Below are positions 33,901 to 45,505 of a stretch of DNA of 64,000 nucleotides, piece by piece. The stretch is from Tetracladium setigerum. Lineage: Eukaryota > Ascomycota > Leotiomycetes > Helotiales. Under the pieces are notes generated by a model that worked only from the letters and a program-made list of their open reading frames with translations, did not search any database and was not told the DNA's origin. A program made the translations under genes and the position numbers. The stretch spans positions 434,001-498,000 of the forward strand of contig PZJY01000011.1 in NCBI GenBank assembly GCA_031472005.1, read 5' to 3'. Every line of letters begins with the position of its first letter. The stretch's first letter is position 1.

Positions 33901-34208
33901 TTGTCGGGCAGCATGAGGATGTAGAGGGTGTAGAGGAGGAGGAGGATGGAGAGAGTGATGTATCGGACTCGCCGAGTGAATATCCTAGTACTCAGCTGCA
34001 ATCATATACTCAACAAATGCAACTGCTCCAGCAACATCAAGAGCAGCAGCAGAAAAGTCAGGGAGAGAGAAGTCAGGGAGAGAAAAGCCAGAGAGATAAA
34101 GGAGGAGGGTTGGGATTATTATACGAGAGGAGGAGATTGAATCAGAGAGAGGTGATGGATACGACGAGGAGAGGGGCAGAGTTTAGGATTCATGTTGATG
34201 AAGAATGA
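30967..34208 (+). CDS. Large coiled-coil/acidic protein, fungal family of unknown function, frame broken
   Basis: About 1080 residues if one break is repaired. The start at 30967 (MADSNFLSN) is preferred to the ATG 6 bp earlier. The N-terminus has a Cys-rich motif (NAAKCGCRRFWDKG, FCMCEHHACFH) that I recognise as conserved in fungi. A heptad-like coiled coil follows (LQHRVAGHEERLDQLENISF, TRVMELENRVDIIES). After that comes a conserved block including LRKLHKDGCLRFLNPAEMVT and RRLYVTQRDSYIQH, then a long low-complexity tail that is Ser/Pro-rich, basic (KRRRISRSPSRPR) and acidic (DDDDDDDEE), suggesting a nuclear regulator. The frame breaks at about 32381; the downstream frame resumes as SRFHDRSMNWEKSAS, consistent with CCC read as CC. 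Confidence 0.75.
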
Positions 34209-36490
34209 ATAGGAGATAGGTTTATTTTTATTCTTCTCGCGAACCGAGAGAACTGGGCGAAAAGATGAGAGACGAATTAGAGACAATTGGGGATGATGGT
34301 CATCTATTTGTACAAACACACTGCACGCCATACAACAACACACCCCACTATTTCAAACGACTCAAAACACGAAACACCATCGAGTAAAGTCAGATTGTTT
34401 TGAGGAGGAAGCAGACACAATATCTTCGAGATTTTTTTGGGGTTTTTTCTATTATTTATGGAAACACATCTCCTTATTTTTTCGGCAAGGAAACACAGGA
34501 GCGATGGCGTTTGGTTTTGGTGTTGGCGTTCAGGCATTTGTCATTATCATTGCCATCTTTGCCATCTTTGCCGTCTTTGCCTTTTTTTTTACAATCGGTT
34601 TTTTGGGGGAAATGGGGGACAGGAAGAGAAGTCATCATTGGAAATATACAAAGCCAATTTGAAATCAGAAACTTGACTGGCATGGTATGGCAGCATGTTT
34701 GGGTATAGGTTGGAAGTGACACTGGCATGGGATGATGGATGTAGGTTCGGTAGCCATTGCTTATCTCTCCACTTCTTGTTTTTACGTGTATATGTATATA
34801 TATAGTACGTACGTGGGTACAGTACAATAGTATAGTTAGAATGAATGAAAATATCCAAAATAATCGAAAAATCTGTCCATGTTATGATGGTAGTGATAAT
34901 TAATAGCAGCAAAAGGGGCGAGTGAGTGAGTGGGATAAAGATGGATGGATGAACCATCCAGTATGGCAGTAAGCGAGATAGGTGAGGACCGTGAGGTATT
35001 GGGGAGTGTGGTTGGTGTGTCCGTGGGCTTTACGTAGGTTGCTAGGCATGATAGAGAGCGTGTGTGTAATTCATAGATAGAAAGCAGTGCAAGTAAGTGC
35101 AACACAAAGAACCATTACACTTACATTTTTTAGCCTTCTTCTTAAATTCCTATCTATCTAATATTTTAGATTCATAGTCGTCGTCAGAGAGAGAGAGAGA
35201 GAGAGAGAAGGGGGGGGCGGAATAGGGATTAAGTTATTATACGGCGGAGTACCTCTGCATTTCTCCCTCTCCTAATACTAGCACCAACATCCACTACAAC
35301 ACTAACGTCAAACACTAACATCAAAACCAGGTAATACCGTAATAATATTATTATAGGAGTAAATTCTCCGCCTCTACCACGATAGCGGCCCACGGAGAGC
35401 CAGTCCATGGAAGGAATCTAGAATAGTAAATGTGAAGATACAACTCAAAAGATAAGATTATAGTGTGCGTGTGTGTGTCCATTGCCTTCCTGTGGATCTT
35501 GGGAGGGGGATCCCTCTCCTCGCGTGAATCTTGAGAAGGAGATGGGGTTTCATGACCTATGGTGGTGCCTGAATTGTTTGGATTATTTAGGTTAGCGGTT
35601 TAATGGAGGGAATAATGTGGGCTTGTAGATTTGATTATAAAAAGGTTGAATTTGTATTTTTCTATGATTTGCTAAGTGTGGTTTTCTAGGAGTATTTTTA
35701 TGAAGTGGGTTGGTTGGTGGTAGGAGGATGTTGGGTGAGTAAGTGTAGTAGTGTACCAGGCCTAACTTATCTTCCTCCCTCTTTTGTACGTCGAAGATCT
35801 AGAATAGACATGACGTCGTCCACATTGGAGAATTCAAAATGTAGGTAGGCATCTCACCTCCCAATACTCCTCCCACTCATTCATTCAAACATAGACCTAC
35901 CAGAATACCCCCCTTTCCCCTTCATATCTCTTATGACACACAACCTCCAAACAAAACAAAAACAAAAACAAAAAGAAAATGAACAAGTGAAGAAAAGGGG
36001 GAAGCAATAATTCTTATATCTTGTATGTATGAATATGGCTTCAGAATTGGTCATGTTAAAATCAAGCTCCCTCTTTTGTAAAGAGAGAGCATTCATTCTC
36101 TTCCTATTATTTGTGATACAAATGTATCTGTTCATCATAAGCCAGACAAGAAAAGTAAGAATTGTTGTTTTGGAGGAACCACCCATAGTTTGCCCATCGC
36201 AAAAAGTTGAAAAACAAGACAATATAAATAAGCAAATGACCAAGGCTATGATGCCCACTTGCCAACTTGGGAGGTGATAAAGAGCAGAAACCAGAAAGAA
36301 ACAATGTTGAGTACGGCAATGAAGAGAAAGTACACGGGAGAATTGAGATGGACATACCATATTATTTGAAATCGCTTGATCTCTTTGTTTTTTGATGTTG
36401 TTTTTACACGCCAACAGGTTAAAAAGAAACCCGGATGTGTTGAATTTGTGGTTGAATTCGATAAGCAGGCAGCACAGCTTTCTCTCAGAC
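34209..36490. other. Intergenic with simple repeats
   Basis: About 2.3 kb, including an (AG)n run at 35186-35209 followed by a G8-type run, and T- and A-rich tracts. Many short ORFs overlap on both strands. No gene supported. Confidence 0.5.
35186..35209. repeat. (AG)n microsatellite
   Basis: Twelve AG dinucleotides, followed by a G-rich run at about 35210-35217. Confidence 0.85.
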
Positions 36491-37969
36491 TCACGTTTGG
36501 GTATCATCATCGTCGTCGAAATCCCCCTCGCCATCTTCTCGCTCACCGCCAACATCACCCTGCTGCACGTCCTCACCAGCACTGAAGAATTCTCCTTCCT
36601 CATCATCTTCCTCGTCATCTTCCTCATTCCTCTGACGGCCCGTCAACTCCACCCCGCCACCATCTCCGGCATCAGGAGTAGCAAAGTCCTCTCCCTCAAC
36701 ATCTGAATAGACAGCTGGTTGGGGACCGGTCTGTGGCCATTTGGGTCTTCCCCTTCCGAGTTTTCCATCGTCGACCACAGCCGGTGAATCGTTCATTTTG
36801 CGTTTTCTACCGGCTTTCTTATAGACAGTACCCTTCGGTTTTGGACGATTTGCTTCCATGTTTGCAATTCTGATATCTTCCTCATTCATCTCTTGCAGGC
36901 GCTTTTCAGCACCAGGAATATCTTCTGGTCCATGGCGCTTCGACTTGCCGGCAATGATCTTCATTAAGTCTTTCTTCTCTGCTTCTCGAACAGCTTTGTT
37001 CTTTGTCTTCCATTTCCGATTTGACAGGCGCTTCTCAACGATCAGTGAGACGTCGTCTTCTTCTCCCTTCGCGTCTTTTAGGTTGGCTAAATTCTCGAGG
37101 AAAGTAGCTTGATCTTTTCTGCGATCGTTAGCGCCCTCGCCGACGGGAAGCATGCGTTGTCGGTGATGTAGGCGACTACCCCTCTCGAACTCTCGCTCCG
37201 GGCTGCGCTTTCGCTTGCGAGCCTCGAGTTCTACGGGGTTGGAGATAAGACGGGCTGATGATGCAGCGAGAAGGTCTACACCTCCAGCCAGTTTGCGGAG
37301 AACCGGTAATGGACTGTCTCGGTCATGCGCCATGAATAAAAGTTCAGTGCCGACATTGGTTGCCCATTGACAGGAGTACACTGAGCCGTTGTAAGACATC
37401 AATGGATTGTCGGAGTGCAGGTCGAGGATAGAGATAGCTGGTATTTCGGCCTCATCTACAGAAGAAGTAGGCGATCCTGCGCGAGCACCCGCGTCTTCTT
37501 CCTCCTCTTCTTCAACATCATCCTCGTCGTCTTCTTCATCTTCCAATTGTAAATCTGGATCTGGCTCTCCCGTATCGGCACCTTCCATAGCACCAGCGAA
37601 AGCACCATAGGTTTTAGCCTTCAAGTGCTTGCCAGGTCTATTCCTGCCCAACCCAGGGTTCACCCATCGCGTTCGCAGGTGAGTCTTCACCTCCCCTCTG
37701 TTGCGACGGGTAGGCTTGTCGGCGTTGTGGTTAGGGATTGTCAAGTCAAGAGTTACATAGTAAGTCTTTCGTCAATTGTGTTAGATTTATTCAGCTCGGT
37801 GAAGGAATTTATCGTGACTTACCTCTGTTTCCGTGGTCGAGTACTCGTACTCCCATTCGTCGGAGTCGTCTCCTGGTGCATATGTTGCTCCTGGGGAGGC
37901 AGAAGCGGTTCCAGCAGTCGGCGTTTGAAATCTCGTAACACCCGTAGAGGGTGTAATTATTTGAGGCAT
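36491..37969 (-). CDS. sfc7: TFIIIC subunit with triple-barrel domain (Tfc7/Sfc7 type)
   Basis: RNA polymerase III initiation factor TFIIIC subunit carrying the triple-barrel domain. Exon 1 is 37823-37969 (MPQIITPSTG to STTETE) and exon 2 is 36491-37765. The intron (GTAAGT...GACGAAAG) joins in frame to give DDSDEWEYEYSTTETETYYV, the hallmark start of the domain. The barrel continues through AISILDLHSDNPLMSYNGSV and CQWATNVGTELLFMAHD. An acidic insert sits inside the domain, then comes a basic central region (KRKRSPERE, KNKAVREAEKK) and a very acidic C-terminus. 473 residues, frame intact. It should pair with the other TFIIIC subunit in the tauA heterodimer. Confidence 0.88.
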
Positions 37970-38343
37970 TAAGGACGACGATTGGAGTGGAGGTATCGTA
38001 TGAGAGACTGTATGGGAGGCATCGAATGTGAGAGGGTGCGAAGCGAAAACGCGTGGAGGATAGGAAAGAATGGGTGAATTGTTGAAAGTTGAAGGTGACG
38101 AGCCGAAGTGAGGATTTTCAGCAGCAAGCTTTTTAATGTGGTGCTCCCGCAGCACGTGACTCAACTGAAGACGACCACAACGACCTGATATCTTCAAAAG
38201 TCACAAATCGGACCGAGAGAAATTATTCAACGTGTCTTCTTTCATTTATGATATCAATCTGTTTGGGCAAGCTATTATAGTTCAAAAAGCGCAATACTTT
38301 TTCAATCAACTTCATATCCCACCTCCCCCCTCACGCCCTTCCC
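37970..38343. other. Intergenic, upstream of TFIIIC gene
   Basis: Contains GTCACGTGCT (complement of 38151-38160), a Cbf1-like site about 185 bp before the TFIIIC start. No gene. Confidence 0.4.
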
Positions 38344-39252
38344 TCATTTGATCAACCACCCACGAACGTTGGGCATAATTTTGTAAGTGGGTTCGTCAGA
38401 AGGTTGTTCCAATTCAACCGACGACCAACTTCCAGCATCCCTCAATGCCTTCTCTGTATCTCTTGTAAGTGAGCAACCACCCATGAAGTGTGGCCAGACG
38501 ATGTCAAGGAGAGCTGCATGTAGCTGTTAGCATGAGTATGGTTGGAGGGGATGCAAGAAGAAACTCACCCTGATAATATTTCAACAGTCCACCTCGTTTC
38601 ATGGCAACGTGCTCGAACACGATCCACATACCACCAGGCTTCAAATATGAGTACAAACCCTTGATCAACTTCTTTGGTTGTTCAACAGAGCAAAGGGTTT
38701 GTACGGTAACGACGCAATCAACTTCTCCCTTCTGGATCCAACCTCCTAGGCGTTGCTCTCCGCCATAAAGACCTTTTCCATTCAAATCCTCAACGCCAAC
38801 AGGGACGATTTGGTAGATATCTGATAGTCCCGCTTCGATAATGCGTTGACGAAGAAGAGAATGGTGGTCTGGGTTGGGTTCGACACCATAAATCTTGGTA
38901 ACTTTGGACTTGTCGAAGAGGTCCAACCACTCTCCACTACCAGGACCGACATCTGAAAAATATATCAGTTGACGAACACTATAGCAGGGACATGTGACGA
39001 ACCAATAACAACACCACTTGCAAGAGACATCAGAGGTCGCACTCTGGGCGCAACGTAAGCTTTCATTCCCGGCCCAAAATCCTTCCACATAATTGCGAAC
39101 CAGGCATCTTTGAACTCGGACGGGGACAAAAAAGCGGCGAATTGACGACTCATCAAGAGTGCATAGATGGTGATTGGGATGTAGTATGCAGCGAAAAGGA
39201 GAATGTAAATTGGCCTGAGCACAGTCGTGATCACTTCAATAAAGGCGGCCAT
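38344..39252 (-). CDS. Membrane-anchored SAM-dependent methyltransferase
   Basis: Exons are 39003-39252, 38569-38952 and 38344-38513. The introns (GTTCGT...TTTTTCAG and GTGAGT...CATGCAG) keep frame, giving 267 residues. The start at 39252 (MAAFIEV) is chosen; an in-frame ATG lies at 39294. An N-terminal hydrophobic anchor (VLRPIYILLFAAYYIPITIY) precedes a Rossmann methyltransferase. Motif I is VVIDVGPGSGEWLDLF, the acidic end of beta-2 is YGVEPNPDHH, and later motifs include DCVVTVQTLCSV and LKPGGMWIVFEHV. The arrangement recalls the METTL7/TMT1 group of ER- or lipid-droplet-bound methyltransferases, but the substrate is unknown. The first donor, GTTCGT, is non-consensus, but the joined motif I is unambiguous. 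Confidence 0.85.
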
Positions 39253-39993
39253 CTTGCAGAAACGGTGAATTTCGAAAAATATATGGGAAGTCAAAGAAGT
39301 GTGTACCGGGCAACCCTCTTTTATAAGAACGGATACGGGGGCAGGATATCACATGCTCCGAATAGAGTGGTTAATGATTGGTTCATCTTGCGAGAGCTTA
39401 GGCATAAAAGTGGCATGAAATGAACACACTACATACTCTTTCTCCTCATCGATAATCCTGCGACTTTCGACCACGACTAGATCAAGTTGCAAATCGGCAA
39501 TCGATATTTTTGAAAGAGTGCCCAGTTTGTACACACCTTCACAACGGAATGATATTTCACATGCCAAAAAAACTTGACAGCATGGCGTTGTATGCTTCTT
39601 CGACTGTTGTTCGAGGGGTCCTGGGGTAGGTGAGGCTAGAGACGAGATATCATATCGGAAGCTGCACGATCCACATCAGCTTTCGACCCGACATCCTAAA
39701 CAGGAATCTAGCTCCAAATTTTTAGACAAAGTCCACGTATCAAGAAACACCGGCGTATAGCACGGTTGGTGGAGATGAGAATTCAGCGATACAGGGAATT
39801 TAGGGGAATTTAGGGTTTCCAATTTTAAGAGGAGTTGCACTTGCACATGCGCAGTCTCAGAACTACGCAAACGGGAATGCAGGAACCTAACGTATGACAC
39901 GATCATTGTGTGATGAAATGGGTATCAGATTTATCACAATTCACAAGCTTCGCCAAGACTAATACTGGACTGTCCCGTCCCGTCTTCTTCTGC
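39253..39993. other. Intergenic
   Basis: Promoter of the methyltransferase gene and 3' flank of the splicing helicase gene. Only short ORFs and no motif. Confidence 0.5.
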
Positions 39994-42879
39994 TCAAATT
40001 CTACTCCTATCCTTTGGCATCTTCTTATCCTCCAGGGCCTCCAAATCCTTCTTCCTATGATAATGCGGCGCAGCCTCATGCAGCCACTCGGGTTTGATTG
40101 GCATGCAATTGCGCATATATTCCTTGCTCGTCTCGACCAACTCGAAATAGATGATCATCTTGATTGGTGGGTTGGAATCCATCAGCACACTTGAAGGGTG
40201 AACATGTACCGTCGTGTTGTTCTTCACGGTTCTATAACTGTCGCCTCCTCGCTGGAGCCGGGCAGCGTTTGTGAAGAAACCTGCCGTGATAGCTTTTTGA
40301 ATGGGCACCAAATCATTTGACCCGCAGGTAGATGATACGACTTCGACACGTTCGCAGAGGTTTGCAAGTTGGTCGCGGACGTCGCGAGCTCTTTGCAGGG
40401 AGCGGAGATCTAGGAAGTTTTCTTTAGCCCATACATGACTGAAATCAGAGTCGACCCATTGATTCCAGATATTCAACATGGTGATGTGATCGCCGCCTTC
40501 TTTGATAGTAAACCGTGCACGAGCACTATCTGCGTGGATTTTCTTGTCCTTTGGTCGGAAGAAAAGGGCAGATGATTCGCTCAGCATAGATGCGATTGTG
40601 AGAACTTCTTCGACGCTCCCTAACTTATCAGCTGCGAGAATCGCTCGAGCAATTTGAGGATCGGTAGGGAATTCGGCCATTTGTCTTCCCACTTTGGTGA
40701 GTTCTCCTTGATGATTGAGAGCTTGGAGGGCGAAGAGTTGATTAAGAGCTCCGATCAGCGTATCGGTAGGTGGTGGATCCATGAAATCGAACTCCAAGAG
40801 ATCGTTCACTCCCAAACTCTTCAGAAGTAGCACAATGTTGTTTAGATTGGTTCGCTGAATCTCGGGTGTCGTACTCTCGTCCATCTCGTTCATATATGCC
40901 CATTTGGTGTACAATCTGAAACATTTTCCAGGCCCAACACGTCCTGCACGACCACTTCGCTGGTTCGCAGATGCCCTTGAACATGGTACTGCAACCAATT
41001 TGGACAATCCCGTCTTTGGCTCGAACACGTTTTGCTTGACAAATCCAGGATCGATGACAAACACAATTCCATCAATCGTCAAACTCGTCTCAGCAATATT
41101 TGTTGCGAGGATAATCTTCCTTGCCCCATCAGGAGTCGGCTCGAAAATCTTGCTCTGAAGCTCTGAAGGTAGATTTGCATAGATAGGGCAAATGATAAGC
41201 TCCTTCACTCTTGTGCCCAACTTCCTCGCTATATCTGTGATATTTTGCTCCGCTGCTTCAATTTCGTCTTGGCCAGTTAGGAATACCAGGATATCTCCTT
41301 TACCTTGACTGGTGTGGATTTGGAAGACCGTGGTAATAGCAGCAGCAAGGTAGTTGGCCTCTGGCTGCGGCGTGTAAAATATTTCGACTGGATGTGTTCG
41401 ACCTGGGATGTTGAAAATTGGTGCCCCATCGAAGTACTCAGCAAACTTTGCCGCGTTCATAGTTGCTGAAGAAATCAAAATCTTCAATTCTGGTCTTTCT
41501 CGTGCTAAATCCTTCACCAGGGCCAGCAAAATATCAGTGTGAACCGTCCGTTCGTGAGCTTCGTCAATCATAATGGCCGAGTATCCTTCCAGGGTAGGTT
41601 CCTGCATAAACTCTCGCAAAAGCATGCCATCGGTCAAGAACTTTACGACTGTCTTGTCGCTCGTGCAGTCTTCGAATCGAATAGAGTAACCAACCTCATT
41701 TCCAACCTTGACCCCTATCTCATCCGCTACACGTTTCGAGACAGACATTGCTGCCACACGACGAGGTTGGGTGCATCCGACCTTCAAGCCTTTCTTCGTG
41801 TAACCTGCCTCGTGTAGATATTGTGGCAATTGTGTGGTTTTACCACTTCCTGTTTCTCCAACCACAACGAGAACCTGATATTCTTCCAAAGCAGCCAAAA
41901 ACTGGTCCCTAAACTTGTAGATTGGCAAGCTCTTTCGTGTCTCATCAATAGACATAGCTTTCTTTTCGGCAGCCTTGATTTGATCGTCCATGAGACGCTC
42001 TTCGGCCGTCATTCCCGACCTATTTCCCGCTATTGTTGCGTCCATGATCCATTTGATTCCCTGGTCTTCATCCAATACATAATCATATTCGCCCTGGTCC
42101 TCCCTTTCGTTGCTCTGAATCTGAGCCTTGGCCTTTGCGCTCTGCTCTATCTCCCACTGCTCGTGCTCTGTGACGAACTTCTCTTCCCCATATTCGTTTT
42201 TCTCCACATACCGCTTGTACATGGCTTCCTCCTTCTTCTTCCTGTCGATTTTCCCCTTCTCCGTAATGTAATCCTCCGGCATGGCATATCCGTCAAGATG
42301 GTCATCGATCCGCAGTCGCTCTTCAGCAATCCTTAAAACCTCCCTATTCTTTGCAAATTCCGCTCTCTCCCTGTTTGATAACCTAGTACCACTCCTCAAC
42401 TCCTCTGTCTCTTCGGCAACTTGTTTCCTCAAGAGGGCCAGTCGTTCCGCCTCTCGTTTCTTCAAGTATTCCTGTCGTGATCTCTCTCGGAGATCTGGAA
42501 GTGCCGCAATTCTGGCAGACGGATCCAATCCCTTCTGAGCAGAATTCGCTGCTGCAGAAGTCTTGTCTTTTTTGGACAGTAGTCTCTTTGCGAATGCCTC
42601 TTTCTCCTCTTGATCTTTCTTCCGCTCCTCCTCCTCCTTATCCACCTTTCGATCCTCATCATCACTGTCATGGCGTGTCTTCACTCTCTTGGGTGATGAC
42701 TCCCGGAAATCGTCCTCCTCAACGGCATCTGGATCAGGCTCCTCATCGCCCCAGCGCTCCTCGTAGTCGCGTTCAGTGGTATGTCGGCTTCGGGACTTCT
42801 TCTTGGATCGGTGTTTTTCACGGCGCTTGGGAGCTTCCTCCTCCTGTTCCATGGGAACAAATGCATATTTTTGCGCCAT
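39994..42879 (-). CDS. prp2: Pre-mRNA splicing DEAH helicase, PRP2/DHX16 type
   Basis: Spliceosomal DEAH-box ATPase that remodels the activated spliceosome before the first transesterification. The start at 42879 (MAQKYAFVPM) gives 961 residues; the in-frame upstream extension looks non-coding. The N-terminal ~320 residues are a charged, Lys/Arg/Glu-rich region typical of PRP2. Helicase motifs: I GETGSGKTTQ (341-350), Ia TQPRRVAA, II DEAH (439-442), III SAT (471-473), IV-region ILVFLTGQDEIE, V TNIAETSLTIDG, VI QRSGRAGR. A winged-helix/ratchet (HA2) and an OB-fold region follow (VHPSSVLMD, YFELVETSKEYMRN). Intact single exon. Its start faces the ER DnaJ gene across 561 bp. Confidence 0.95.
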   Translation of the reverse strand: MAQKYAFVPMEQEEEAPKRREKHRSKKKSRSRHTTERDYEERWGDEEPDPDAVEEDDFRESSPKRVKTRHDSDDEDRKVDKEEEERKKDQEEKEAFAKRLLSKKDKTSAAANSAQKGLDPSARIAALPDLRERSRQEYLKKREAERLALLRKQVAEETEELRSGTRLSNRERAEFAKNREVLRIAEERLRIDDHLDGYAMPEDYITEKGKIDRKKKEEAMYKRYVEKNEYGEEKFVTEHEQWEIEQSAKAKAQIQSNEREDQGEYDYVLDEDQGIKWIMDATIAGNRSGMTAEERLMDDQIKAAEKKAMSIDETRKSLPIYKFRDQFLAALEEYQVLVVVGETGSGKTTQLPQYLHEAGYTKKGLKVGCTQPRRVAAMSVSKRVADEIGVKVGNEVGYSIRFEDCTSDKTVVKFLTDGMLLREFMQEPTLEGYSAIMIDEAHERTVHTDILLALVKDLARERPELKILISSATMNAAKFAEYFDGAPIFNIPGRTHPVEIFYTPQPEANYLAAAITTVFQIHTSQGKGDILVFLTGQDEIEAAEQNITDIARKLGTRVKELIICPIYANLPSELQSKIFEPTPDGARKIILATNIAETSLTIDGIVFVIDPGFVKQNVFEPKTGLSKLVAVPCSRASANQRSGRAGRVGPGKCFRLYTKWAYMNEMDESTTPEIQRTNLNNIVLLLKSLGVNDLLEFDFMDPPPTDTLIGALNQLFALQALNHQGELTKVGRQMAEFPTDPQIARAILAADKLGSVEEVLTIASMLSESSALFFRPKDKKIHADSARARFTIKEGGDHITMLNIWNQWVDSDFSHVWAKENFLDLRSLQRARDVRDQLANLCERVEVVSSTCGSNDLVPIQKAITAGFFTNAARLQRGGDSYRTVKNNTTVHVHPSSVLMDSNPPIKMIIYFELVETSKEYMRNCMPIKPEWLHEAAPHYHRKKDLEALEDKKMPKDRSRI

Positions 42880-43440
42880 GATCGATCGTGTATTGTGTGC
42901 AGAGATGAGCGTCGTCCGGGGAAAAGTTTTGGTGTCTCTGAATTTTGGAGCTTTGAAGCTGTACCCGGATGTCTCGTGACTTTTTGGAAGGCCTGCATGA
43001 CGAAGTTCCAAACTTGGCGCATGAATATGGTCAATTTTTCGAGGCAGAACAACACCTGAGCACTATGATAATTCATTTATGCAAGAATCAAATGACTAGG
43101 TAGATTTAAGAATCTTTTCATCTTTTCTAATGCTGCATTGATTTTAGTCTTGGAGTACTGTACTACCAAAAGAAGAGGCTTCGCGCTGTCAGTTATTTAG
43201 CGAGCTTGCCCCTGCAGCAGGACCGCCGCCGATAAGAAAAGAGACCAGCGTGTTCAGTATCTCGAGCCTCCAAAAAGTTCAGACCAATTCCTCTCCCGCC
43301 CCAACACCTCGCACATACCCGCGATTTCGACATTTTGTTTCCAGTCCCTCCTTTTGTTCTTTATATGCCGGTTTGCAATTAAGATCTTCAATTAATTCTC
43401 ACCTCGGGAATCTGCTTGCAGGCGCAGACGTGGCGCAAAG
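42880..43440. other. Divergent promoter region, PRP2 and ER DnaJ
   Basis: Holds both promoters for the divergent pair. No clear core element identified. Confidence 0.45.
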
Positions 43441-44825
43441 ATGCGGCTCCCCTCCATCTCGTTGGTGCTACTATGCATTTTCCAAATCGCAGCTTGCGCC
43501 GAAGATTTCTACAAGGCAAGTTTCCAGTCTCCTATTTAACATTCAATTTTGATATATACATCTCTAACACACACAAAGCTACTGGGAGTAGATAAATCCG
43601 CCAACGACAAGGATCTCAAACGAGCATACCGACAACTAAGTAAAAAATACCATCCCGACAAGAACCCGTACGCCTCCCTCCAAACCCAGCCCCAACGTGC
43701 ACTTTACCTCTTATCAGAGCTAACATAAAGTGCAGAGGCAATGAAACCGCCAAACAAAAATTCGTCGAAGTTGCCGAAGCGTACGAAGCCCTCTCCGACG
43801 CCGAATCGCGCAAAATCTACGACCAGTATGGCCACGAAGGCTTGAAGCAACGTAAGCAGCAAGGCGGCGGCGGAGGAGGCCATGATCCATTCGACCTCTT
43901 CTCTCGCTTCTTCGGTGGCGGCGGGCACTTTGGCCATCAAGGCCAGCGACGAGGTCCAGACATGGAAGTGCGTGTTGCGGTTCCCCTTCGTGATTTCTAC
44001 AACGGCCACACGACCGAGTTTCAATTGGAGAAGCAGGAGATTTGCGACGAGTGCGAGGGAACAGGGAGTGCGGATGGACAGGTTGACACATGTCAGCAGT
44101 GTGGTGGGCATGGTGCCGTGATCAAGAAGCACCAGTTAGCGCCTGGATTGTTCCAGCAGGTTCAAATGCAGTGTGATGCTTGTGGTGGTCGCGGACAGAC
44201 GATCAAACACAAATGTCCGATCTGCGCTGGTGCGAAGGTGGTGCGGAAAACGAGTACGTTCCCCTTGACTGTTGACAAGGGCGCGCCACGAGGACAGAAA
44301 TTACATTATGAGAATGAGGGTGATGCAAGTCCGGACTGGGTTGCCGGAGATTTGCACGTTACGCTTGTGGAGAAAGATGCCAGTCTAGATGAAGATAACG
44401 AGTTGAGGGTTGATGGCACCTTTTTCCGCCGCAAGGATCACAATCTTTACTGGAAGGAAGTTATCTCCTTGAGAGAGGCCTGGATGGGAGATTGGAAGCG
44501 CAACTTAACACACATGGACGGTCACATCGTCGAATTATCCCGCAAGCGAGGACAAGTTACGCAACCGGGCCACGTTGAGACAGTAAAAGGCCAAGGCATG
44601 CCGAAGTGGCATGAGGATGGTGATAGCGTGTATCACCAGACAGAATATGGCGATTTGATGGTTGAATATGTGGTGGTCTTGCCAGATCAGATGGAGAAGG
44701 GCATGGAGAAGGACTTTTGGGCTCTGTGGGAGAAATGGAGGAAGAAGAATGGCGTGGATTTGCACAAGGATAGTGGGAGACCCGTGGGCCCTGTTGTGGC
44801 AAACAAAGGCAAGGACGAGCTTTGA
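43441..44825 (+). CDS. scj1: ER lumenal DnaJ co-chaperone, SCJ1 type
   Basis: Type I J-protein of the ER lumen that stimulates the BiP ATPase. Exons are 43441-43515, 43579-43667 and 43736-44825, giving 417 residues. A signal peptide (LVLLCIFQIAACA) precedes the J domain: DFYKLLGVDKSANDKDLKRA, with the HPD triad in KKYHPDKNP. A Gly-rich linker (QGGGGGGHDPF, FFGGGGHFGHQG) follows, then the zinc-binding region with CDECEGTG, CQQCGGHG, CDACGGRG and CPICAGAK, and the C-terminal substrate domains. The protein ends in KDEL, an ER-retrieval signal. Intron 1 has a GC donor (AAG/GCAAGT) and a CACAAAG acceptor, and only this splice gives the J-domain frame. Intron 2 is GTACGC...GTGCAG. Frame intact. Confidence 0.95.
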
Positions 44826-45505
44826 TTGATTGCATAGATTTGTAGAAATATAAGTAGTTTGTAAAATCTAGACTTTTATATATTAAATCCTTTTGAAACG
44901 AATTTAGTAGTAGAGTGTCCCAATCAAGATCCTGACCGTGATTAGAGTGATTGCTTAATTCTGGAAGCCTGAGAAGATAAAAGGTCGTGGGAAAGTATTT
45001 CGAGAAACCTACCTAGTCTCAGTGCCTCGCATCCAACCAAAATGACCCATTATTTCATGGCAAGCTTCTAACGTGAAGGCAATCAATCCATCCTAAAACC
45101 TAACACATAAATGTATCAATATCCAAGAGCTGGCGAAATCACATCGAGAAAGGAACAAGTTGAATGTGGTAAATAATGTATTTCGTGTACTAATAATATA
45201 ATGCTGAGAAGCAGACAGGGTATTATCGATCCAAACAAGTCGCACATTATCATCATCATTAGCATCATTTCATCTCCTCGACTCTACCACCACCACCACC
45301 ACCATGCTCAATCTGTTGGTATAATCACACCCACCACCGACGCCAATCGCTCATATCATACAAAGAAGGAACCCCAATATTATGACCACCTTAACTCATG
45401 AGAACATATGAAAATATTTTTTGCACCTAAGACTTGCTTTTCGTGAAAGACTTGCTTGCAGGTGAAAGATTTGTGGTTGGTGGATGGATAGCGGTGTTTA
45501 GGCAT
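44826..45505. other. Intergenic, convergent 3' regions with a CAC triplet run
   Basis: 3' flanks of two convergent genes. A (CAC)n run lies at about 45286-45304. No gene. Confidence 0.5.
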
